Assembly (NCBI RefSeq): GCF_002234675.1
Contig: NC_019862.2
Span: 28,657,889-28,721,888, forward strand
Length of the DNA: 64,000 nt
Direction of reading: 5' to 3'
Source of the DNA: Oryzias latipes
Taxonomy: Eukaryota; Chordata; Actinopteri; Beloniformes; Adrianichthyidae
Shown one piece after another: positions 50,001 through 60,900 of the stretch. Within the stretch, counting starts at the first letter, position 1. Each line of letters starts with the position of its first letter. A program made the translations under genes and the position numbers. Below the pieces are notes generated by a model, which worked only from the letters and a program-made list of their open reading frames with translations, did not search any database and was not told the DNA's origin.

Positions 50001-50786
50001 GCACCTACACACTTCATACTGTCAAATGTCAACACAACATCACTTACGGTAAATGCAACATAAATACAAAATGATTTTTAAAAAAATACACAATAGTCAC
50101 TGATAACTTTCAATTACTTCAATTGCTTTTGGTTTACTATTTACAATTACTTTCTGACTAAAGTAATTATGAACTGAATATGGAGCTTTCAAATCATTTT
50201 ATAAAAAACTGATGAAAACTGATAGGAAAGGAAATAAATCAACAATATGGACATGATGAACAATGAGTGTCCATCACCACAGGTCAAACGATAAAAACAA
50301 AACAAAATAAAAGCCCTCATTTCAGAACTTTTTGAAACTACTGAAAACAAATGACAGTCCACTAACCAGACGTTCTTGTCCAGGCCTGCGATTCTTTTGG
50401 CGTTAATGTGCCGGGACATCATGACACGCTGCAACACGACAACACAAAGCTGAGTCTGTGCCCTAAAGTCCTGCAACTGTGCACGTCTACTCTGTCGTGT
50501 CAGGAGGGAATATCTAAAGGACAGGTTTGGGACGGACTCTACAAAAACACTCATTTATGCTTTTAACGGAGAAATAGGACACAGAACTCACCACTGCACC
50601 ATGACATGACGACACAAATGACGGTACAATACGGCGTGACACCCTACCGTTTGCTTCTTTTACTCCCAATACACGGTTAGAAAAGAAGCTGATACTTACC
50701 TGTGAGGTAAAGCTTCTTCTGCAGGCTGATGAAGCTGAGCGGCGTGACAGTTTGGAGCCGTTCAGGAGATGCCAAGCAAAGTTCAT
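41005..50786 (-). CDS. kyat3: Kynurenine--oxoglutarate transaminase 3-like (KAT III / cysteine conjugate beta-lyase 2)
   Basis: The thirteen minus-strand exons are 50700-50786, 50367-50428, 49800-49944, 47951-48100, 47792-47878, 46575-46697, 46383-46503, 46238-46314, 43624-43713, 43367-43553, 42568-42641, 42409-42495 and 41005-41061. All phases agree and the sum is 1347 bp (448 residues plus stop), close to mammalian KYAT3. It is a PLP fold-type I aminotransferase: it transaminates kynurenine to kynurenate with a 2-oxo acid and can cleave cysteine conjugates. Visible motifs are [31 protein letters not shown] (Asn213-214), SDEVYEW (Asp242, Tyr245) and GSAGKTFS (PLP lysine at 276); the C-terminal RLCF supplies the carboxylate-binding Arg. 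The N-terminus ([20 protein letters not shown]) is Arg/Ser-rich without acidic residues, fitting a mitochondrial presequence. KYAT1 is the main alternative, but the [14 protein letters not shown] and HPSLVKALS motifs and the leader favour KYAT3. Confidence 0.9.
44274..44670. mobile_element. Short hAT-type MITE with 8-bp target duplication
   Basis: The element is 44282-44662 (381 bp). It starts TAGGGCTGCACGATAT and ends ATATTGTGCAGGCCTA. Perfect GTTCAGAC copies flank it at 44274-44281 and 44663-44670. The interior repeats the GCGATA/AATATTGC theme. It lies in the kyat3 intron between exons 46238-46314 and 43624-43713. Confidence 0.88.
45012..45365. repeat. Family-A repeat copy, inverse orientation
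   Basis: It shares CTTTTGGTGTTTTTAATACA, GTAGCATTTTTCTCAT, CTCTGAGCTGGAATCTGGAT and AAACTGTACGGCTGG with the copies at 48503 and 55903. The right terminus is missing or degraded. Confidence 0.75.
46238..46314 (-). CDS. kyat3: kyat3 exon 8 carrying the PLP lysine
   Basis: This 77-bp exon encodes [20 protein letters not shown] followed by SVTGWK. Lys276 in GSAGKTFS is the Schiff-base lysine expected for this family. Its acceptor is GTTTCTTCTGCAG and its donor GTTAGG. Confidence 0.92.
46698..47791 (-). other. kyat3 intron
   Basis: I see no exon or bounded repeat. The sequence is AT-rich, and the open frame at 47173-47361 has no recognisable content. Confidence 0.6.
48503..49043. repeat. Family-A repeat, near full length
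   Basis: The left end CCTTTAAACATCCACTCC and the right end AGAGTGGGCCTTTAAG are an imperfect inverted pair. The interior matches the copies at 45012 and 55903. It lies in the long kyat3 intron after the QYTRGF exon. Confidence 0.8.
49080..49630. repeat. Family-B repeat, inverse of 29640-30112
   Basis: It carries CTCACATTGTGACGTCACAAAG, of which CTCACATTGTGA and GTGAGGA are shared with the other copy, and CCGCCCCCAGGCTAACAC, which is the reverse complement of the GTTAGCCTGGGGGCGG block there. It directly follows the family-A copy at 48503-49043 and shares a TTTCTGCAGAG end with it. Confidence 0.55.
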
Positions 50787-51709
50787 GCTGAACAAAAACA
50801 CGCAGAGGGTTAACGGTTACTGGAGGAAAAGGCCTTGACCTCGTTTGATTCTCCGTTTCCTTACAGCACATTTTCATTTTACCACATTCATTCACCTAAT
50901 GAGCTCAACTTATGTAAAATAAATGTGTTTTTTCATGTTTTCACCTCTACATATTTACATGTTCCATTTGTAAGCAGTGAAAAAGTTTAAGAAAAATGTT
51001 TAAGACAACAAGTTGTTTCCATTTTAAGTCATTTATTGTGTTAAAACCTAACCGGTTTTCATTGGATAACGTTACATAAGTAAGTGTGGATTAAAAACAA
51101 AAGTATTTGTGTGATGCATTTTTATTGTTTCTAGCAAAAGCAGAAAGTTTTTCCTGAAGACTAAAAACTGTTAAGCTGTCACATCACTGCAGTAAAATTT
51201 CAAGAAAAAAAAAACATAAAAACTGTGATCACATTTTTTTTTGTGGTCAAATTTCTACTTTATCCTAAGTCCAGTTTTCCTGCTGTTATATAAAACTGCA
51301 TATTTTCCTAAGGAGGTCAGATGAGTAATCCAGGCCGTTACTGACAGACACAAGGAAACTCTCATTTTTTAACTTGAAATGCCAAAAATGCTTCAATTAT
51401 TAAACAGGGGCTGTTTTTTTTTAAAGAATGATTACTCAAATGAACTAAACCTGTTTGTTATTGTTCCTCAGGATCTAAGATCCTTTATTTTATCTGTTTA
51501 TTAGTTGTATTAGTATATGTTCTGCTGTTACTTTTCCTTCTTTTAATCATTGTTTTGGTTGTTTTATTGCAGACATATTTTTAAACATTAATTTTCCCCT
51601 TTTTAATCTGCTCTTTTTGTGTTTAGTATCTTTGTTGTCATCTTTGTTTTGATAGTCAAATAGGAGGAATTGTGGTTTTCTTCTTCCTTCAAAGCCCCTT
51701 TAATTGTTC

Positions 51710-51711
<2 letters not shown>

Positions 51712-51780
<69 letters not shown>
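51712..51780. repeat. TA microsatellite
   Basis: It is an uninterrupted TA dinucleotide run of about 70 bp, probably polymorphic in length. Confidence 0.95.
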
Positions 51781-51783
<3 letters not shown>

Positions 51784-52274
51784 TGATACTAAAAATAAAA
51801 AAAGAAGTTCAACTATGTATAAAATCTAACTGCTCATTTGTGCATTTTTATTTCCTTGAGGCGAGAACCCGCACCAGGAGGCGGGGCCAGCTGCACCACG
51901 TGTCCAGCGTGACGTTTATCGTGCTGGTCTGACTAACCATGTCAGTTCGAGCAAAGGGTTATCACCCGGGCCAAACTAAACCGGTGTAACGCCATGAGTA
52001 ACACTGGGCCTACAATCATCTAACTACGTCCATTCATGCGCCAATAAACCTGACCGTGACTCTCTGTTAGCCTCGTGCCGGTCTAAACTACAAGCTAGCT
52101 GAAGCTAACATGATGAGGCTAAATGACGGTCAAAAGGTCCCGCCAAGTCTGTCTTATAATGTATTATTTAATTATAATTAAAAAAAAACAACACTTCTGT
52201 TTATGAGCTGTTGACGGAAACAGACATACCATGCGCCTTTAGAGGGAAAGCCCGCGTCAGCAGCCTCAACTTAC

Positions 52275-52340
52275 GTAATGTTTGGGCTCCGGGTGTTGCT
52301 CTGAAATTGGTGACCATAGTTTTTTGCACACACAGCAGGA
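52275..52340 (-). promoter_or_regulatory. kyat3: Candidate noncoding first exon and promoter side of kyat3
   Basis: On the minus strand, CCCAAACATTAC is followed by the consensus donor GTAAGT (52269-52274), inside a relatively GC-rich patch with CGCGCGC and CACGTG elements nearby. It lies 1.5 kb upstream of the kyat3 ATG. A noncoding exon splicing toward 50786 is plausible but unproven, and the 5' boundary given is nominal. Confidence 0.25.
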
Positions 52341-52416
52341 GGCGCTGTTGGATGCTAAAGTTCACGTGCACGCGCGCACACAAGGCCATTCATTTCTGTG
52401 CTTTGCAGACAAAAGA

Positions 52417-53759
52417 CCCGACTACGACGGAGTTTTAGGGCCACGGGGAGGAAAAAAAATTCTGGCCAACATGACGAGATTAAAGTCGTCATGTCGACTT
52501 TAATCTCGTCATGACGAGAAAAAACTCGACACAAGTTTCGAGAAAAAACTCGTCCTGTCGAGATAAAAGTCGATATAAAGTTTCGAGATTAAAGTCGCAA
52601 TGTTGCGCGCGAGCAGTGAAGCTGAGTCTTTCAGGAATATTCAGTGTTATGGCTAATGTTAGAGAGCTAGTGGCTTCGTATTTAAGAGTTTACGACAGAG
52701 TTTTATGGCCACCAAAAAAAAGAAATTTTATTAGGAGATAAAAACTCGTAAATTTACGGGAAAAAAAAGTCATAGATTAACAAGGAGAAAACCCCGAAGT
52801 TGTCTGTTTATCGGAGCATCGCTTGAAGATGAACTATGTGGAGCCTTTTGTGAAGCTTTATTTCCGGATTATAGGTTTAAAACAGAGATTCTGAGTCTTT
52901 TGGCGACTCAAAATCAGATTATTTTCCGTGTAGTAGTCTTTCCGGGGTTCGGTGTCGGTAAAGCGGAGTTTCATATGTAAAATAAGGAGCTCAGAGACAC
53001 GTTTGGGTGTAGAGGATCGCTGCAGCCTTTATTCTCCCTTTCATTCACATAACCTGAAGTTCATCTGTCACCTTACGTCATGAACCTGTCATCCGATCAC
53101 CAATGCGGAAGTAAACAGTGTTACATACGCCCCCTCCTGCAGATGAAGCGACCCGTTTGATCATTAAAAAACAAAGATGAATGAAAATAGTCTGTTATAT
53201 TAGCATTACAACGTTGAAAAAGGCAAAAAGTGCTTCTCCTCCTCAGATGGAAGCATCACACAAACGTAGAGATCTTGTCTTTGGTGGAGGAAGAAAGGAT
53301 TCAAGCAAACAGCTGCAGGGACACCCGATGACGGCTTCATCAGGCTGCAGAGATCCTGCAAACCAACCATCAATAAATACAACTTTAATAACTTGTAAAT
53401 CAAACAAATGAGCTTCCAGACATCTGGGACGTTATCAATTAACATTCAGCTCACCTGTTAACAAAGTTTAGTCGGTCTGCTCTGCTGCTGCGCGGCGTTC
53501 ACCTGCTGCTCTGCGTGCTGCTCACTTCCACAATAATCTCGTAAATTTATGAGTTTTTTTGCTCGCGCGCAACATTGCGACTTTAATCTCGAAACTTTAT
53601 TTCGACTTTAATCTCGACAAGACGAGTTTTTTCTCGAAACTTTGTGTCGAGTTTTTTCTCGTCATGACGAGATTAAAGTCGACATGACGACTTTAATCTC
53701 GCCACGTTGGCCAGAATTTTTTTTCCTTACCGTGGCCCTAAAACTCCGTCGTACCCGAC
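52417..53759. mobile_element. Foldback-type DNA transposon with long inverted repeats and 6-bp target duplication
   Basis: The element is 52423-53753 (1331 bp), flanked by direct CCCGAC copies at 52417-52422 and 53754-53759. It starts TACGACGGAGTTTTAGGGCC and ends with the inverse. The arms are about 200 bp and are themselves built from nested hairpins: GACGAGATTAAAGTCG, a 6-base gap, then CGACTTTAATCTCGTC, plus repeated CGAGAAAAAACTCG units. The middle (52640-53510) has no transposase frame. The 6-bp duplication with TA-starting ends recalls IS3EU-type elements, but I am not certain of that assignment. Confidence 0.85.
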
Positions 53760-54905
53760 CGAACACCGGTGTCATGGAGAAAGTGGCTTCCAACGGAAAA
53801 AGGTGCCACGGAAATGACGTCAATACCGGAATAAACACGCAAAACACTGAATAAAATAAAACGAAAGTGAAAAAAGTATTACAATCCAATGTTGAAAACT
53901 GATTTGGAAAAAAAGAAGTACGTAGTTTTTTAATTAATAAATAATACGGCATTAGGTTTTTTTTAATGAAATATAACTGCCAGTTTTGATGGCACAATGA
54001 CTTAGTGCAATTCATTAATTAGTGTATGAACATAGAGACGTTTTTATTTTTACCCATATGGGTTTTCTTTGTTTTTTTGCCATTAGTTGTTTTGCCCGTG
54101 TCCTTTCCTTTTGTGTTGTTGGTTTTAATATAGTTTTGTCTTTTTTGAGTCCTTGTTTTATTTTTTATTTAAAAAAAATACAGCATTTTAATAAAATTTT
54201 TACGCTTTGCCAACTTTTTCATGAACCTTTTGAACCTTTATTACATCGTTCTTGATGAAAAAAAAATTTTCAATTAAAAAATAAAATATTAGTTAATATT
54301 TGTCTATAATTTGGGGGACATGTGCACCAAATAGAATCTTTTTTTTCCCTCCACCAAATGGAATCTTATAAAATACAATATTATCAATCTTTGCTTGATA
54401 CTAAACACTTTAATTGACCAAAGACAATTTTATAGAAACAGATTTTTTATTTTAGCATCTGCAAGCAGAAATCCTTGTTTTCTGACAGTCTGCTGAAATA
54501 AAAACCATGTTGCTCTTCCCCTATATGACCAGCAGAGGGCAGCAGATCCTCTTAGCAAAAACATTCAAACACAAATTTACACATCAGGGTTTCTTCTCAG
54601 TTTGTTTATGGTTAGTAGTTGCCCATCTCTTTAAATAAGGCGTCTTTTTGTGATTAATACATTTGTACACATTCTGTCATAAGGCTGTCTACATTTCTTA
54701 TAATACGAAACAGGAAGACAATTATTTAAGAAATCGAAGAGCAAATCAAATATCCAAGGGAATGAAAAATCTGAACTAATGACAGTAGCTGCAAATGGGG
54801 TTTTGTAAAAACCTTAAGCTATTATTTTGCAGCAAAACTCCACATAGATCCAAAGGTTTATTATCCCATCTTATTGCTTCAATTGTTGGCATTTATGTGG
54901 GAAAT

Positions 54906-57900
54906 CTACATGTGAGTGAATCGCTCATCATCCGCAAAGGAATTGTTGTAATAATCCACTCTTGTGGAGCCGTTTTCAGGTGTTTGCACTCGTGTCCCTT
55001 CATCCTCATCCTCCTCCTCCTCGTCTGCTATTTTGTTCTTCTTTCTGAAATAAAAGACAGTCGAGTGAAGTTCAGTTTTCTCCTCGTGAACAAACAAAGC
55101 CAGTGTCTCACCGTTTCTTCTGGACGCTGGAAAGCACGAGCAGAATGAAGATGCCCGCAACAACCAGACCCATCACCACCCCAAACACGATGAGCCATGT
55201 GGGTGTGGGGGGTTCAACTGGCGCTGCCAGCGTGGGCAGGATGCCAATGAACTCCAGAGTGGAGTCTGACAGCATGAAGGCTTGGTTGATGCGATTCCTG
55301 GACTTTCTAATGGAAAAAAAAAGAAAGTCTGGATCAGCTTCTCTGCAGACAGACGGTGTCAGATCCTCTTTAGGTCTTCTTCAAAAAGGCACAACCTGAA
55401 AGTCTTCCTAACAGTCCCTCTGACAAGAAACATTTTGATGCTGCTCATAACTCAGATTTCTAGTCAGATTAATCTACTGCACTCAGTGTTATGACACAAT
55501 TACCTAATATTGTGTCCCAAAACCTTTGACTAAGTTAGTATCACATGGCTTTGGTAATGTCTTCAACCATAAAACAACTTAGTCATAGTGTCTGAGATTT
55601 AGCTTTTGCGGAATCCCTTAGACAAAACTCAGCATTAAGGGTGTTTCTGAAAGGTTAAACTTGTGTCTGTATTTCTTTTTTGCTCCACAAGCTAACAAAA
55701 CCTGCAGCCTGTGGTCCAAAACAACATTTGTGCCCTTTTTCTAACACCAACAAAGATAAATGTATTAGCCGGCACACGCTTTTAATCTCACATTTACTGT
55801 GTTGTCTTTATTTTTGAAGTCTTGTGTTTCATCAGACGTATTCAAACTGAGGGCATAGACATTTTACAGAGACACTTTAAGGCGATAAACTAATCATTTT
55901 TCTTAAAGACCCAGTTCAACGAAACAGGTATTTTTCGCATCTTCTTGTGGCATTTTTCTCATTTTTCTCAGGACATTTAGAAAGAAATTTAAGCTTGAAA
56001 TTGCATTTGTGAGTATTTCTTTTTTAAAATCATTCTGAATCAGGAATAGACGAAAAAATGCCATTTGAAAAAGATCGTAGAAAATACTCGGGCTGGGCCG
56101 CAATTCTATTCTGATGCATCCACTTGCAAAAAGATTCATGTGCGTCTTTGTTTCCCTCGTCTGAGCTGCCATCTCTAAACTGTACGGCTGGGTAGCTGCA
56201 ATATTCCTCGCCATTTGTATTGCACTTGTAATGTTAAGTTGGGGCTGTCAGGAGCTTTTAGCTGGCGGGACAGTGTGTAAATAAAGACATGATGGAAAAT
56301 GAAGGCAGCCTCAGCACCAACAGTCCCACCCACAACTCAGAGGCAAATCACAGATGAACTCCTGCCGCTCTGCAGAAGCTGAAGAAGGTTTATTGATTTA
56401 GTATAAAACATAATAAAGAGACCACTGGGATCGCTCTGACAGTAGATTAAAAGATGATTGGAGTGGGACTTAAGAAGCAGGTTCATTTAGCTTGAATCAG
56501 AACTGACTGAGATCCCAGTCTTCAGATAAACATCACACTTGTTCTTCATCCCCCGATTACCTCACAGCCTCCTCCACCTCGCCTTTGGGAACAAGCTGTG
56601 AAGGGTCCTGGGGAGATGTTACCACAAACCAGAAGGACACCCTTGGAGTCTCATTACACACCACGATGTTGGAAACTCTGGATGAGTCCCAGAGAAACAT
56701 GAAACAGAAACACGTGACGATTAAGACTCGCTGCTCCGTCTGCTTTTAGTGAATGAAACAGAAGCAGTAGACGGGTAGAAAGGTTTTCTTACATAAACTG
56801 CTGTCCCTTCAAGCGCCTCATCGCATAAGCCATGGTTGATTGGAAAAGGAACAGCTCGTTTTCATTCCAGTCATACTGCAAGTTTGACAACAAGAAGGTT
56901 TCAATGACGTTTAGCATCTTCAAGCAGATGATATCTTTCATAGTGTGCTGCAGTGATGCACCGTGTTTTTGTCATTTATTGTTTCAGTAGTTTTTGTTCT
57001 TATAACAGCTGTTTGGTGTGTATTTTTATTTATGTACTTATTTGGTTTAATTTATTTACTTTGTCGTGCAGGCTGCAGATGTTTCTCTGTTCTCTTATAA
57101 TGTTGCACTGTTAGACCTGAAGGTCACTTTTGCTGTTTCAAATGTCACTTCTGCTATCTAGATGTCTTTTTTGCTGCTGCAGACAAAGAATTTCCCCACC
57201 GTGGGATAAATAAAGTCTTATCTTATCTTAAAAATCTTTCAAGCTTATGAGTTACTGGACGGACCTGCATCATAAACGATGTGATGACACGTATCTGCAG
57301 GGAATCAAGGAGGACATTCATTCTGCTATTACAAAACAGAATCTCTTCAGAGTTAACCCTACAGATAACTCGCTTTAGATGTACAGGTGGAAGAAAGTCC
57401 AGACTAAAAGTTGCAATAACCCTTTGGCTCATCTTTTTTTTTCTGACAGGAAGTCACGTATCAAGCTACGTTCACCGCCCTCAGCAATGTGCATTCAAAG
57501 AACCACTTCCGATTTAATATCTGTCTGAACACATATGAGTGCATTTTGAGCTTCCGCATTCAAAACTCCGGTGTTCAGGCTTCGTGACGCCACACAAGGT
57601 TTTGCAACCATTTTTGGCCTCTGCGTAGAAAATGCATAGCCATCAAAGGCAAGTTAAAAATTAAAACAGATCAACTTTGACCAATCAGGGACTTGGATTT
57701 GGGGTGAGACACATGGATGGAGTCCCTTTTAATTCACAGAACTGCCAACTGTTTGAAAATTGACAATGAAGGATATATTTAATAATTGAGGTTTGTGCAT
57801 AAATGGTATTCTGTGACACCAAGTCTTTCAAATAACGGAATAGAGCCGTGAAAGAAAAAGTCTGAAGCAAGATTTGTGCCGCTTTGATATTTCACACCAA

Positions 57901-60900
57901 GCGTCTCCCAACTGTAGGTGGTGGACATGCACTAGAAACAGAAAGAGAAGAAGACTCACTGCTCTCCCTGCTTGTTGTGAGTGAACACCATGGGCTAAAT
58001 ACGCGTTCAAGAGTCGCGTTTTAGCGTGCATCACCAGCCCAGTGTGTCCCTAGCTTCACAAGTTAAAATTCTAACTGCACAGATCCTCCTCTGAACCAGA
58101 CATCCACCCCGCTGTTTACATTGACGTGAACAGCATCACTGTTCCACACAGAAACTGCTGGGTTCAGTGTTCAGAACAGGAGGAACATTCATTTAAACCT
58201 TTAGCATGGTGGAATGTATTCCAGCAGACACATTTTATGTGGAAAAATTCAGACGATTCAGAAAAAAACAACAAGTGAACAAATCTGCTATCCTCATTTT
58301 TACACTTGAATGACATTCATGTTGAATCGTCTAGTTTTAACTTGAACCATTACTGACCATGTTTGCGTATTTGGGTGAAGCAGTGTCTGCATGCATGAAG
58401 TGAGGATTAAAAGCTGATACATGAAAACTTTAGCTCATCAGTTCAGCAACTGTTTTTTCACACAACATTCACGTTTCTTTTGAGCAACTGACTTTCAGTA
58501 ATTTAGTTCAGTTGGATCATATTTCTTGTTAGCTGAACGCTAGCAACTCCGTTGCTGTCGGAGAAAAAGGTTAATTTTTTTTTTCAAAATGAATTTAGGT
58601 TTTTAACATTTCAAGACTGACTTTGGAACACGTGCATTCACAATTTTTCTCCTTTTCACCTTTCAGGGGTGATTCTTTGTAACTGAGAAGAGTGAAATGT
58701 CAGAGAAAACCAACGTAAAAAAAAAAGCTGAACGAACAGAGTTATAAACTGTTAATAATTATAATTCAGTAAAGAAATAGTGCTGAATGCTCACATTTGG
58801 CTGAAAATGTGTGTTCACCCTGACTTCATGAGAATGTGCAAAAGTGCTGCACCTTTAGGGTTTGTGTTCATTCTGTGTCCTAATAGTTTGCAAACGTGTT
58901 CTGAAGAACATGTGAGCTGCACACGCCAAGGCCAGACCCCTGTCTGTCTCTGACAGATGCTGTTTGACAAAGAAAAAAAGAACACGCAACCCAACCAAAA
59001 CAAACACATCACGCTGCCACGTCACAGGCATGCAGCAGTCTGAAAGAGTCACAAAGGACTCCAGGAAACAGCGAAAGACACCGCACAAAAGTGAGTTACA
59101 GCAGAAAGACAACTCTGAGCAAAAACAACTCAAAGACTCGTGTCAAGCTATGTGACGTGTGTTCAAGATTGCGCTCAACGTGGGCTCCTGAAAACACAAT
59201 TAGGCCATCGTGTTCACACTGAACAGGCAAGGAGGGACTTCTTCTATTTCTAGTGTTTACTAGCGCATGTCTGCCACCTACAGTTGGAAGAGGCCCGGTA
59301 CAAAATGTCGACGCAGTGCAAATCCCATGAATCTTGCTCCAGCCTTTTTTTTTTTCTGATATACGAAAGACGTGGTGTCATGGAATTTTGTCCGGGCACA
59401 AATCGCGATTATAAATTATTAATTCTGTGTTTTAAAAGGGACGCCATCCATAGGTTATTACTAAATCCGAGTCCCTGATTGGTTAAAGTTGACCTGGTTT
59501 GAGTAAGGGATAATGGCCGACAAAGTGTGGGGAGGACGGTTGCTTCCGCGAAGTGCGTTAATTTCAGGAGATGCACACTTCAAAGGCCATTATATACTAG
59601 GGTCACTTACAAAAGAAATAAATATTCAATTAGTTTTTAGTTCTTCATTCTTGTTATTTTTTCTGTTTAGATTGCTTTTTCATAAAAAGCGGACAATTTT
59701 TTACATAGTGCAGTGCGTTGTCACGGTAACATGACATTGCGCTGAGCCGGCACCGACCTCGACTGCAGCGGCAAAGGAAAGCTGACGGTCATAATGGGTT
59801 GAATAAAGTATCAGTTCAGAGAGAAAGATCACCTCTAACAGTTCGTTTTTTTCCACATGATGAAGATAAAGTTTGGTTTAAAGAAGCCAGCGCAGTGATA
59901 CAGAAGATTTAAGACATGTGACCGGAACTTCTTTTTTAGGTGTGCATTATGATCACTTTTTAATCCACACCCAGGAGCCAATCAGAATCGAGTATTCACC
60001 CGGACCATGGTGTAAATTCAAAATTGCATTCACATTTGACACATAAAGCCTGAAAACTGTCTTAAAAATGAGCGTAGCTAAGCATGAATGCAAGAGTTTG
60101 GACTCTGAATCCCCAAACGCACATTTACCGATTCGTAGAATTTTCAGTGAGAGTTGCCGCTTGAACGTGCGTTGCCGAGGGTCGTGTCAATGCAGCTTTT
60201 TATATTAGACAAAAATATCTGGACCATGCAAAACTCTGAGTGTTGAGGCAAAAGGGGGACTTTCTGGAAGATGTTTGTCTCATTACAAACTTACTCAGCA
60301 TTTTGCAAAAGATCACTTTAGCCACATTTAAACACGGCAGCGGTAGTATGATGGTGAGAGATGCTTATAATGCTTGAGGACTTGGACTTTTGTTTTCAAA
60401 CAATAAAATGAGAGTTCTGTTATAAGATCCAAAAGGAAAAAGGATTGTCCACATAAGCTTTTTGGATTTGGAGCAGGAAAAGCTAAGATTTTACAGTAGC
60501 CCTCTCAAAATCTGGACTTTAGTGCAAATGAAAAAGTGACCTTTAACAGAGTTAAAGATAGAAATCTTGCAGTCTGTCTAAATGTCATTGATCCTGAAAA
60601 GAGGAGTCGTTCCCACCACATACTACAATCATCTCACAGAAGTGTGGCTAAAACTTTTCCCCTAAACTCAAATGTTAAAACAAAAACCCAGAAGGAAGTA
60701 GGGCCAACAAAACAGTCTCTGAGATTGTAAAAAATTCCTAAAAAAAAACTGTTTCCATATAGATGTTGAGTTTAAACGTCTTTGAACCGAAACAGAGTTT
60801 CATTACTGAAAGAAAAACAAAGACAGTAAAACATGATAAAACTTATGGCTGTTGGTAAAGAGCTTCACGGTTTGGTGAGAACACAGAAAAGGACAAAAAT

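Larger units (their letters stand above)
50787..54905. other. Intergenic region between cltrn and kyat3
   Basis: It contains the kyat3 promoter side, a TA microsatellite (51712-51780), a GC-richer patch at about 51860-52440 with GGCGGGGCC and CACGTG motifs, and the foldback transposon 52423-53753. The remaining stretch to 54905 is AT-rich and holds the cltrn 3'UTR. A candidate AATAAA for cltrn lies on the minus strand at 54857-54862. Confidence 0.55.

Noticed and set aside
41005-50786. Calling the gene kyat1
   Set aside because: Some motifs ([23 protein letters not shown]) are KYAT1-like, but the leader exon, [14 protein letters not shown] and HPSLVKALS fit KYAT3 better. The choice would be settled by a phylogeny.
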